From Sebastes aleutianus (Eukaryota > Chordata > Actinopteri > Perciformes > Sebastidae), in assembly GCA_916700875.1 (NCBI GenBank), contig CAKAKS010000062.1:19538126-19602125 (forward strand): a stretch of 64,000 nt of DNA, in the 5' to 3' direction. The notes below the pieces were generated by a model. The model was not told the DNA's origin. It did not search any database and worked only from the letters and a program-made list of their open reading frames with translations. Made by a program: the position numbers and the translations under genes. Shown here one piece after another: positions 25,474 to 38,700 of this stretch (its first letter is position 1; every line of letters begins with the position of its first letter).

Positions 25474-26755
25474 TTTATAGGCATACACTGTACATAGCAG
25501 TAAACTCCATTTTGTTCATCCCTATCGAGAAAGATCTCATTTCCAAGTGGGCTTTAATGTTTTATAAATGAAAAACAGGGTGGATAACAAATCTGGACAT
25601 ATAAAAAAAATAGATGATAAAAGATATTTTACATTCACATGTGGGGGACTTTAATATTTGGTCAAACACTGATAATTTTGCTTTTGTCTGGTATGATCAT
25701 AACCTTAAACACACCTCTGTTAATTATGCAACACATCCACACTGTTTCAGCCTTTTTTCTGTGTGGAATCATTTGGCACTTGAATTTTTGAAAGGACGAC
25801 ATTTACTGTGTGACTTGTTAATGTGTTAATCATTTCCTTCACAACATGTGAAGGCCTCCAGATCATGTAAACATGACAATAAATGTTTGATGTGCATGCA
25901 CGTTGCTCAGAGTACCAAAAGAACGGGTTAATATGTAAAATGAAAAGAGGGATGAGATCTCTTCACCATCATCACAGGTTACATTCAGTCAGTCGGTTTC
26001 TCGTCTGGTTGCCTATTTTTTTGCAGAACAATGATATAAATGCACAATAACTTATTTTACCATAGAGATGTGTTGGTGATGCTAGCCGCTGACGGAAGAA
26101 CATACAACGCTGGTCAAGTTCTTCTGAAGAACAGGCAGCGGGTAACATCACACTACAATACTGAGAGACTGCACAGAGCAGAGTCTGACTGAAGCTAATG
26201 CTGTGGCTAACATTGTTTAATGGTTTGTTTATCCAAGAGACAGCACATGCATTTCACTGGTCATCATTAGGTACGATGTAAAAGCTTGCATTACGTATTG
26301 AGAGGTAAAAAAAAAGAAGCCGGTCTATAAGTACAGTAACAAAACTGCTTAAAGAGTAACACACTGTATGATGGGTAACCACGACCTCTTTGCTTTAACA
26401 AGATGAAACAAAACAAAAATGTGATCCTCTTGGTGCGGTAAGCGATACGGATTAATAGTATTTCCACTTTAAATAGTTTAGTTCCATAAGCTTGGCGTAT
26501 ACACTCTTGCAGGTAGGTGGGATGAGAGGGAGAGCTGACTGCCGTCACTGTGGGAGGTGGTACAGTTCGGTGTCTGCAGGGCGGGAGGGAGCACCTGCAA
26601 ACAGCCGGGAGGGACTCTCTATTTTTAGAAGTGCAGCAGAGAGGGCAGAGACAGCGACTGTTCATGGAAACTCGTCAGCTAGATGTGACGCTACAGAGAG
26701 GGACAGAAGCATTAGTGGGTGGCGGAGGAGTGAGGGACGGGTTATGGAGGTGTAG
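25474..26755 (-). other. ezh1: EZH1 3' UTR (predicted)
   Basis: Runs from the EZH1 stop codon to the predicted poly(A) signal. No spliced or domain-bearing ORF is seen. The open frames at 26291-26665 (minus) and 26492-26755 (plus) resemble no family I know and are not preceded by usable splice sites. Confidence 0.6.
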
Positions 26756-29700
26756 CTAGGTCATGTCTACCTCCCTCTCTATCCCCACATATTTGAGGGC
26801 ATCCGCTTGGCTGTATCTGTGGAAGGAAGGGGAAGAGTCTGAGTTAGTATACAGGAACTATATACGGAAGCTAGTAATCCAGTCGCAATGTACAGTGCGC
26901 CCTGTTTTTTTTTATTTTACTTTGAAGCTGATGGAGAGTCACTAAAAGGCCCGTGACTCTACCTGTAGTCGAAGAAAAGCTCCTCTCCTTGCAGGATCGC
27001 TCGTTTGGCAAAGATTCCAATGCGGTGGTCTCCGTTTACCATTACCACTGTAATGGCAGCAAATGTAGTATTAGCCAACAAAAGACTCAAATTAATTTTT
27101 TCAAAAACAAACGGATTCAGTCTTACCTTTTGCGTAGCAGTTGGGGTTAACTGAATGATTTGCAAAGCGGATTTTGTTCCCCTTTCGCGTGGCATCCACT
27201 ACAAAGTCTACAGAGAGACATGGAGAGCATTAAAGGGATAGTTTGGGTGATTAGAAGTGGGGCTGTATGAGGTACTTATCCATAGTCAGTGTATTACCTA
27301 CAGTAGATGACGGTCGGCACGTCCCCAGTTTGGAGAAAATGTACTGCTGTGGACGGGGTCGGCAGCAAAGCGTATTTTAGTCACCTAAAAGAAAGGCTCA
27401 CCTAAAAAAAATCAATATCAGTTTAAGTGTATGCAAGATTTCGAATATTTTCTCCGGTTTACCTTACCTTGGGGAACTGAAGCCGTTATCTGTGCTCTCG
27501 CCAAAGCCACCAGATTCCATTGAAAAAAACTGTAATTTTACCTCGCAGAACACGGGGGTTGCTGGTCTACCGCTCACACAATAACACAAACAAACTAACT
27601 GATCTGGTAGACCAGCAAACCCTGAGTTCTGCGAGGTAAAATTACAGTTTTTTCAATACAGTCTGGTGGCTTTGGTGAGAGCATAGATGGATATAACAGC
27701 TTTAGTTCCCAGTCAGAAACGGCTGTCTGGTGGCAAGGTTAAGCAGTAAAAATATTCGAAATATAGCGTACACTTAAACTGATATTGTTTTTTTTAAGGT
27801 GGGTCTTTCTTTAAGGTGGCTAAAATATGTTTTGCTGCCGGCCCCTGTCCACATCAGTACATTCCTTTGCTTCTGTGAGGTAACTCCTGTCTGTTTCTCC
27901 AAACTGGGGGCGTGCCGACCGTCATCTACTGTAGGTAATACACTGACTATGGATAAGTATCTCATACAACCCCATTTCAAAACACCCATCCTATCCCTTT
28001 AAGGATTATGTAAAATATGGTGAAAGTGGTACAGTATGGTTATGAGCAGAGGAGGAATGTGAATACTTGCCATTGTTCAAGTTGAAAAGGAAGCTAGACA
28101 TGTATTTGTCATAGATCCTTCCACGTCGGTCTGCCTCATCCTGGGAGATCAGCTGCTCAAGCACACACACAGGATTAATATACACTGTAGGTACAAAACT
28201 TCAATCGAGCTGAGAGCTCATAAATATATATTTTCAAATCTGACTAAACTGCACTGAACTTGCCTCTCCGCAGTATTCAGAGATGAACTCATTCTTCTGA
28301 ACCGGCTCTTTGATGAAGGTGCCCCATCCGGCGACATCTGATGGAGCCAAAAGCAGGTGCTGAGAGAAGTCAGATGTAGGTTAGCACACCACAAGTCATA
28401 TACAAGGGATCTAAACTCCACTAACCTGTCTCCAGAAAAACAGAATATTAGACCTTCAAGTGTCCTTGTGTACCTTTTTCAGGCCTCTCTGGATGCTGCA
28501 GTTCTTGCAGGCGATGGCTTTGGTGTCCCAGTGGTCTGCGGTGCCGCAGGTCATGCACAGATCTGGGTCACATTCCCTCACAGCCAGGTAGCATGGACAC
28601 TGTTTAGTGTTGCACTGTGTCTTACACCTGCAGCCTGGGAAGCGATTCTGGCCTGGAAAACATCAGGACACATAGCTGCTGTGAAAGGGGACATGCTTAA
28701 AAGGTTTATGAGCAAACTGCATGCAGCAATACAGAAAGATAATACATTATAATGACTCGGCGGAACACAATATGATAAATAATCCCATCTCTAAATGCAG
28801 TTGCAGCACAGAAATGGTTCAATGGCTGAGTAACACTGAGAAGCCCATCACTCAGAGACCTCTGCTGGCAGAAATGCTGAAATACAATTTTGCAGAGTGA
28901 AACACAACACCCTCCGGGCAGATGAGCAGAGGGATCAGGCAAGAATAACCGAAATGTCTTTCCAGCAGCCTGTGCTTGGGGAAAACTGTCCATAACAAGA
29001 GCTCATTTGTCTTCTCAGTCGTGCCGTTTCAACCTCCCATTCCCAGCCCGTGTGGGTTTTATGTGTCTGCATCATCCAGCGTTGTTTAGCCGGAGCTGTT
29101 TGACTCATACTGATGTTGGAGATGATGTTGTATATCAGGCAGAGAGCCTGTCACGTCCCTTTGATTTCCCTCCAAGTCTTTAGCGCATACACATGTGAAA
29201 CCGGGGGCTGCTTCCTGTTTGGCACCGGCTCGCCTCGGCTACGGGAAAAGGCGAGGTAACAGTCGGGGAGAGAGGAGGGGGGGAGAGAAGGTGACCGAAC
29301 CGCAACGGATGAACAAATGAAGCAAAACCATCTAGTCCAAACCATAGCAAAAATATTTACTTCATCGTATCTCTGTTCTCTGTTGGAAACTCTCCAGAGG
29401 ACAACATACTAAATGCATTCCTCCACCATGTGGCCATTTCGGAAAACACAGTTCTGGGTCGTTGCTGCTGCAGCGAATGCCTCATTGTGAACGCAGCTCT
29501 ATATTAAACAGACACCCACCTATCCCGGCCAGAGGACAGTTTCTCCTCTGACCGCTGCCAGAATACTGCAGAATCGTTTTACATTCTGCTCTATTGTGGC
29601 CTGGAAAAAAAGGGCTTTAAAGCTACAGAGAGCTTTCTGTGGAAAATGCGGTTATGACAAACAATTTCCCTTCAGCATTACAAGGTCTTTTTTGTTTGTG

Positions 29701-32700
29701 CATGAAAGAAAGAAGCACACAGTACATGAGAGCATTGGTCACACCGGTGAATAAGAAAGGTGACACTCACACTCATTCTCGCACTGGCAAAACTTCTCAC
29801 AGAAATTCTGGGTCATCACACACGGGCAGGAGCTGTCGCACGGATGGTCGGGGTGGTCACATGGCTGGTATTTGTACACCTGATTGGACGAGTTATCTGG
29901 AGCAACAGAGGACAAAGCCCTCAGACTGGCACAGAAAGCTGCGTTGTATTTCAGAGGGCACAGTGTAGTGTTAGTCATGCTGCAGTGTTTGTATTTTCAG
30001 GTGAACGTACCTTTCTTTAGTTGAATCTTCGCCCATAACCTGTTAAACAAACACAATGACAGAGTCAAAAACTCCTCTAACTTGTTCCACACCCATTCAG
30101 TTAAAGAGGACCTGTTATGCTTTTGTGCTTTTTCCCTTTCCTTTAGTGTGTTATATAGTTTTTTGTGCAGGTAAAAGGTCTGCAAAGATACAAAGCCCAA
30201 AGTCGCAGCCACAAAAACACTGCTCCTGAACTGCCTAAAACGCTTTGCTTGAAGTTCCGCCTTTTCTTCCGTAACGTGGTGATGTCATCAAGTAACACAT
30301 TTACATAATACCTGCCTAGCGGATTAGTTTGACACGCTCTCAAACAAAGCTAATAAGAGAGGACCTGGAGCAGAGTCCAAAGAGGGTTGGATTGGTTTGG
30401 TTGACCAATCAGAGCAGTCTGGGCTTTTTGAAAGGGGGGAGGTATGGTTAGTTTTTTAACATTAAAGCACGTTCTAGTTGAAACCCAAAATACAAGTATG
30501 AACCAGGTCCTCTTTAATTCACTTTTCATAAGTGGCAAGAACTGAAATGTGACAGGCGGCCAAATGCAGATTTAATACTAATGCAACAGTGCATAATACA
30601 TTTATCTCTATAAGATTTAAGTATTTATTTGAACCTTTATCTATTCAGGGAAGTTTCATTGAGAGTCAAGCTCCCTTTTGCAAAATATCATGTTATGTTC
30701 ATGTTCCCATCATTCAGGAAAAAGAGGGAGAGTAACTGGAGATATCATGCCTGTGTTTCCGTTTCTTCTTTTGGGGTGCGATGTCTCCAGGGACCAAAGG
30801 AACACGATGGATCAGGACCTCCTTCACTGCAAACTCATAAACCTGTGGGAAATGAAAACAACACAACCAGTTAATTAATCACAAATGTGCACTACTGTGA
30901 AGAAATTATGTTTTCTTCGTCGTAATTACGTTGTGTAACGTTGTGCCCTCTCAAGCTGAAAAGCACATTGCCGCGATTACGCCACAGAACATCCTCTCCC
31001 CTCCGTCCTGTGTTATCAAAACTCCACTGCAGAGGCCAAACATGCATCTGTGCGCACACACACACACAAACACACTCAACCACTTCTGGCTGCCAAAACC
31101 CAGATTTGGCCTCCTCCCTAGGACACAGACATACATAATGATGCAGCTGGTTTCAGCATTTCCACTCAGTTGAGCAGTGGGCGGGGCCCTCTGGATACCA
31201 GCAGGGCCGTGACGGACAGTTCGATGCAGACTCTGGACTGACTGTGTGACAAGAGGCGCTACAAGGGTGGATGTAAACATGTCTTAAATATGTTCAATAT
31301 TTGTTTTACCTGTTCTTTACTGCGTATATTGCATTCAATAGAAAAAAACACTTTTGAAATCTAATTTAGAAGTTGTAATATTTTCTCCACAGGTCTTGTT
31401 ATGCACTCAGCCCACATGGCACGTTATTGACATAAGTCTGGGAATGTCCATGGCTGAACGACTGCATCATGAGAAAACATAAGAGACGTCACATCTGGTA
31501 AGCATCCGTGTTTATGGAGCCACATGCCATTCTCTCTGTAGTCAGCCCAATTATCCACACCACAAAACCACAGGCACAGGATGCATGTGTTATTACACTC
31601 ACACTGACCCAAACAGCGACAGAAATCAGCAACATAAGTATGTTGTCTACTTTACATATGCATAATTTTCAGATTTGTTTGATCATTATTTAACATCTAA
31701 AACTACATCTCATAGCTAATGTATCTAGTAGACAACAGATGAGACAGCTAGCAACTCACAATTGCTGTCTCTAAAATGAAGACCTCATTTCTCATAATAT
31801 GGTCTTTCTTTTATTTCCTATTTGTCACCATTCCCTTTGCATGGGTTTGTTTTATGTGTCTTTTCGGCTCTACTGTAGTGTTTGGAAGTGTTACATCTAT
31901 TTTTAGCCTTTATCTCACTCCAGCGTCTGGCATTTTAAAGGGGAACTCGACCAATTTCATACATCAAAATCTGTGGGGATCTTGGGGATTATTACTATTA
32001 TTACTACTATTAAAGGTTGTATGAAGCCTTTTGTGGCTCCAGAGGCAGCATCGTTTAGGTCTGAAGACTACAAGTTTGAAATGAAAACAACCTGGGGATG
32101 ATAGTATGAAATGAGCTCATTGTACCAGACCTGTAGCCCCCCCTCTCATCTCTGCTTGAGGCTGGTGGCTCATAGCTAGATTATCCACTACAAACATAAC
32201 ACACTCAGACTGAAGTGTTGGTGCTTTGGTTGCATTGTGGGTAATGTAGGCAGCAGGTTTTGACAAGGAAGAAGAATGTGTGGAATAAAAAACACGGTAT
32301 CTTGGACTTGGATTTTACTGCACGAGTTCTGTGAAAGTTTGTAAACTGATGTTCTGATATAGTTTCGCTGTTGTTAAAGATCCACAAGAATGCTTTTCTC
32401 CATTTTTGATTCTCCATTCACCGTGGTGGCGTGTGAGAAAAACTACGTTTTCTTCAAGATTTCAAGGTAACACGGGATGAGTAACTGATGGTCATTTTGT
32501 GGGTGAAGTTTTCCTTTAAGTGTTCGGACATTTTACCTCCTTGCAGCTCTTTGTACCGATGAGGCGAGCGATGGAGCAAAAGTTGTTGAAGTATGTGCCG
32601 TGTAGCACCCTGAACAGTGACTCCTCCGCCCCGCTCCACTGGACCGCACAGCACGCCTGCTGCTCGCCATCATCATCCCCTGGACGCAGCTTGGTGGGAG

Positions 32701-35700
32701 TCTGGCATCGCGAATTCCCCTCTGTTACACACACACAGAAACACTTTAGTATCACTGGACTCTTGGCAGAAAGTTTGGTTCATATTTCTTCAATCTACTC
32801 ACATGCAGCTGCGCACACACACTTTTGTATTGGCAAAAGGTTTTTGACAGCTTTTTTATATCTGCCCACACACACATCAGCATGCTAATTTAACCCTACG
32901 CTCACACACATGTAGCTATTTCTGGCTGCCACTTTTGTGTATCTGCATGTGCACACACACACACACTGGCTTTGATTTCGCTTTTTGGATATTCAAGACT
33001 GATGCTCGTACACCCACAGCTCGAGGCAGAGAGCCGAATGTTGCTTGGCAACAGGCTGAATGCAGCATTGCTGTGGCCACATGCTCCAGCACTGAGTATC
33101 TTTATTAATCTGCTCAACAATCTGTTTTTTTTTTTCCCACATTATCTCAACACGTGCGGGAAAGTCTGCTGAGTCACTGGCTGAGCACGAGCGGTTTCCA
33201 AGACCAACAGAGACTCCAGTGATGGCGACGAACAACAACCTGAGAGCTCCAGGGGAGGAGGGGAACATAAAGAGCCAGAGGAGATTGCTCTTATTTCCCT
33301 CCTGCTGCTCTCCACATGAAGATATCAACAGAAAAAAAGGACACAGTAGGAGGAGGGGGGAGAGGGAACAAAGTGTTTATGTTGGGGCTGAAGCATGCAA
33401 AACTAATGGCAGGTTTATTTTACTTGGCGAGAGAGAGCTGATATTGAGGGGAGATGGAAGCAGGGAGACAGAGGAGAGAGCAGGATATGACTTGTAAGCT
33501 ATCATCTTCTGCCAAATTTCACTTTTTCTGAAAGGCTGCAGCCAGTCGGGGCAGCGTTCCAGAGGGGGAGGGATTTGGGGGAGGTTATGGTAAATGATGC
33601 ATCCACCCAGTCATACTGTGACTCAGACACACACTCAAATAACTGTGTCTATACTGAGATTTACTTAAGAGTAGCTGAAAAATTGGGAAATATATAGCAA
33701 TGAGTTAAAGTAAAAATAAAAAACTACAGGATAAGAAACTGAACCTTTTCCATAACTCTCTTAGTCATCATGCCTAGAGTAGACAAAGCACCTGGTGGTT
33801 TCAAAACCCAGTTCCTGTGAGACCAGAGTCCTACCTGAGGAGGAGGTGGTTTCATGGTCGCTGTTGCCCTCCTGTCCCTGTACTTCCTCAACAGGCGCAG
33901 ACGGTCCAGGGCAGCTGGAGCTGGTGGGACGCTGCTGCTTTCGGCGCCTCCGAGACCGTTGTGAGCGTAACATGTTCTGATCCACAAACTCTTTAGCCCC
34001 TTTCTTCAGAAGAGGAAGAACAACAAAGAGTAAACAACAACATATAGCATGTACTACAGAATTCATGAATAGGTTACAACAGAGGTTTTCAAAGTGGGAG
34101 GCAGGCCGCCTCAGGAGGGATCCAAACCGTTTCAGTGGAGGCTCAGTAAATGGAAGTGAAAATATTACATTAGTTATTAAAAGAAGATCACATAGAATAG
34201 CCTAAATGTGTGTTATTTAGTTCAAGAAAGAGTTCAGAGATACACATGTTTTGTGGAATTTTACTGTTTTTCAGAAACTAATAAATGCCTTATGACAGAC
34301 CTTTTCTATGTATTTGGTATCGTCTGAAGTTATGTCAATATTAGGCTATCTTGGCTCAATTGTTGAGTGTCTATGGGATCAAAAAAACATAATTAAAATC
34401 CCCAGCCTGTTCTCATTCCCAGGGCATCAAATACCAAGGTTTTGTCACGGTACCCATTAGCGCCGGTATGAAACACACCGGGCGTTCCATTAACTACAAT
34501 GTAAACCCATCCACGACAACGGCAAACGCTCAGACAAAGTGCACCAGGAGTGTGGTGACGTGGTTTAAAGAGCGAAACACTCAGGACGGGCCGGATAGGA
34601 GGTGAATGGGTCCAACAAACACAAGGCTTTTATCCAGGAGACCGCTGTTCGTGTCCAGTTATAATCAGCTGTTTGTTTGTGTCCCGTGTTCACAACGTTC
34701 AGTGACATTTTCACTTTACAAACGTAGTAGTTTTAAGCCTAACCATGTCGTTCTTTCCTAAACCTAACTATAGTGGTTTTGTTGCCTAATCCGAAAGTGA
34801 CGCCAAGGGTAACCATAGTGGTTTTGATGCAGAAAATAAAGTGACGCCAAGGGGCGTGACAAAGCAGCGCTATGTGAAGAGTTGGGATGAGAACGTGTTG
34901 CGATCCCATAGGCATCCAGGAATTGAGCGAAACTAAGCAAGTAAACTAAGGGGAATGAGGGGCGCATTTTTGTAAGCTTTGTCTGAGGGGAGGCCCAGAG
35001 TGTCAGACTTTTAAAAACAACTGGGTTACATAATTGTGAAGTTGGCATACCTGTAACAGGAAGCAGTCTACACCACATGGTTCAGTCTCGATGCGGATCT
35101 CCTTACTCTTCCTCTTGTAAACATTGGGTGTAGCATGGAAGGCTTTATGGACAGAAACAAACATATTTTTGACTCTCTGTTGTAGTTAGAAACTGTACAC
35201 AAATACATAAATAAAGCTGGGAAATGATAATATAATCATTATGTATTTATCACAATCTCTATTTATTTAATAATTAACATAAATGAAGCCTTTACGGTGG
35301 AGGAAACAGTCGTATTTGAAGCAGCGTCTGCAGAAGAGCGTGTGGAAGGAGTGTAACGACTGCTCCCGCTGTACAGACTTAGCAAAGGGTCCGTCCAGGT
35401 TTGGGGTGCAGAGAGGGGGCAGCTTCACCGGGCGGGGGGGCTCCAAGAGGTCCTTGTACCTGTGGAGGTGACAGGGAGAGTTTTAGCAGTAATATATATA
35501 TATATTCTTTTACCGCAGTAGTACTGAATTGAAGTTGCTGGGTGAAGTTGTAGGTGTTTCTTTAAAGCTCTTTCAGATGCTGATGCAAGCGCTCCTTTGA
35601 GTCAGAGAGCCTGAGAGGGAGCCACCATTATTACTTCCCTCCCTGACAGCTCTCGTCTCCATGGTGAACACTAAGCAACGGCCTGTTCGGCATTGTGCAC

Positions 35701-38700
35701 AGAGATCCCCAGTTTCGCTGCACTTTTTCTTACTTTTCCTTCAGCTCCTCCGTGGTGCCCTTGTAAGGGAACATTGAGGCGATGGCTGTAAATATCTTGT
35801 CGTTGGGGGCCTTCTTGCTGCTGGACACGTCCCTCACTTTGGGAGATAGAAAGAGAGTTGGTTAAGCAAATAACCCACTTTTGTCCACGCGTCAGGTTTT
35901 GATACAAATAAAGCTTATGTAATATGTTCTTTTAAACATTTTGCAATACAGAAATGTTCCCAACGCTCAAGGCCAGTTAGCAATAACGTGTTCTAAAAAC
36001 AGCTCCAAGAGAAAATCATGATGTAATGTAAACAGTGTAGTTTTCTTTTTTCAGTATCTTTCATTCATGGATGTGTTTGTGCATCAGTACCTGAGTGACT
36101 TCCATTTCACTATCACTAAGTGTGTATACAGACTAGTTTCCTATAAAGCTCGGTACGAGAGGTCATTAAGTTCTGTAATTAGAGCCGGGCCATATCGGTG
36201 TCATGGACAAACAGGTTCCCCTCACACACACTGTACCCATGCAGGGACACAGGGGCAGCTTTAAAGTAAACAATGCCCGTGCAAGGGCTGCTGTGGCAGG
36301 GCGACCTTGTGGCAGCTGTACAGTGTAATGAGAGGAACAGTACCAGCCTTGTTCACGCTGCAGCCCTCTTGTTCTCTCACAGAGCAGCTCACCCTCAGTA
36401 GTGCTCCTCCTCTTCCTCCTGATGAAAGCCACAGTACCAGGTTTGGTCTCTTCTGAACCCTCCACTGAGCTCCTCCTCATCACTCTCTCGTCCTCCTTCT
36501 TTGCCGTCACCTCTGCTGCCACCGCCGCCGTCGTCGTCGTCACCGCTGCTTCCTCCTCTTCCTCCTCCTCGTGGTCAGAGTACTGGCTCAAGGCCTCCAC
36601 CAGCTCTTTAAAGACCTCATCGCTGATAAAGCCCCCCTCTGGGACATAATTAACACGTCAGAACGCCAATCCCTTAAATATTAATGTTTTTTCACAGAAA
36701 ATATGACATTAGCTGCATCATCAAAATATAATAAACCAAATTCCCATGTGGATGTTGCAGTAATATTAAGTATGAAAGGTGTTAGATAGTAGGATCTGTG
36801 CAGACATCTTAAAGAGATATTTTGGGTGTTTTGAAGTGGGTTTGTATGAGGTACTTATCTGCTATATTTAGAATATTTTCACCGCTTAATCTTGCCATCA
36901 GACAGCCTTTTCTGATGGGGAACTGAAGCAGTTGTATCCATCTATCTATCGCTGCCTTGATCGGTTTGTTTGTTTGTGCTATTGTGTGACTTTGGCCAGC
37001 TACCCCCGTGATCTGAGAGGTCAAATTACCGTTTTTTTCAATGGAATCTGGTGGCGAGAGCATATATAACAGCTTCAGTTCCCCGTCAGAAACATAGACT
37101 GTATAGCTGTCTTACAGCGAAAATATTCTAAATATAGCGTACACTTAAACTGATAATGATTTATTTTAGGTGGCCCTTTCTTTTCGGTGGCTAAAAAGGT
37201 TTTGCTGCCATCCCCGTCCACAGCAGTATATTGCTTTGATTCCCTGCAGTAACTCCTTCTCCAAACTGGGGGCGTGCCGACTGTCATCTACTATAGGTAA
37301 TACACTGATGATGGATAAGTACCTCATACAACCCCACTTCAAAACACCTGAAGTATCCCTTTAATGGGACAGTACATTCAACACACACCTCTGTCACCAT
37401 GGACACCATCGTAGTTGTCGATGAGTTCCTCCAGGAAGGCCTCGTCCTGTTCCAGCACCTCGTCGCCCATGTACGGGATGTTGTGAAGGAACGTTTCATC
37501 CTCCACCTAAGAAACAAAAAATTCCGTCAAGACGGGTATGTCACGCAACCACCGGTGATGCTTTTGAGGACCTACAGCCGAAAATGTTAAAGTAACAAAC
37601 AAGTTCACAAAATGTCCACATGCCACAGTCCAACAAATGTACACAAATGGACTGGATATAAATTATAAGAAACGTAAACCAAGTTGTGTTGCAGAGCATG
37701 TTGCCAGTAAAAACTATGTATTTTGAAAATAAAACTTTTTTGGAATAAAGGGTGCTTTTAGCTTGATGATAGGTGTTCTTGAGTTTCTCCAACTGGGTTA
37801 GATGTAGCGGTGTTAGATATACTGGTACTGGACGATAACTGTGATATTCAAAAATTAGGGCTGTCAAAGTTAACTCGATAATAAGGCGTTAACGTAAATT
37901 AATTTTAACGCCACTAGTTTCTTTAACGCATTAACGCAACTTCTGATAACGATCTTTTGGAGGTTATAGCGGTCTCAGTTTTAAGGAATCTTTCGAAAGA
38001 ATCCATTGGTATCAACCATGTTGTACGGGAAGGAAGCTAAATAACGCTCCAAACTTACATTAAATTTTGGCAAGGAATAACTGTCATTTTCAAAGGGGTC
38101 CCTTGACCTCTGACCTCAAGATATGTGAATGAAAATGGGTTCTATGGGTACCCACGAGTCTCCCCTTTACAGACATGCCCACTTTATGATAATAACATAA
38201 AGTTTGGGGCAAGTCAGCACACTGACACACTGACAGCTGTTGTTGTCTGTTGGGCTGCAGTTTGCCATGTTATGATTTGAGCATATTTTTTATGCTAAAT
38301 GCAGTACCTGTGAGGGTTTCTGGACAATATTTGTCATTGTTTTGTGATGTCAATTTATTTCTAATAATAAATATATACATACATTTGCATAAAGCTGCAT
38401 ATTTGTCCACTCCAATTAACAGATACAAATGTGTGATTAATTTGCGATTAATTGCAATTAACTATGGACAATCATGCAATTGACAGCCCTAATAATAATG
38501 AAATATTGATATCATGTTAATAATACACATATGATAATATTGTGTAAATAATGCAGAGCCTCTTAATTAATTTATATATATTGTTCTGGTGACAGACTTC
38601 CTACACTTGTATTTTGAGTGTAATTCATTTGCCAAAAGAGACCAAACACACAATAAACAAAATTAAAGTTGAATTTGACTGATAGCATTATTTTTATTTT

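Noticed and set aside
29151..29345. ORFs in the EZH1 intron around 29.0-29.6 kb
   Set aside because: No splice sites in frame with EZH1 and no recognised domain.
36166..36600. 144-codon minus-strand ORF as a separate gene
   Set aside because: It is EZH1 coding exon 5 read through its donor (at 36392) into the intron.
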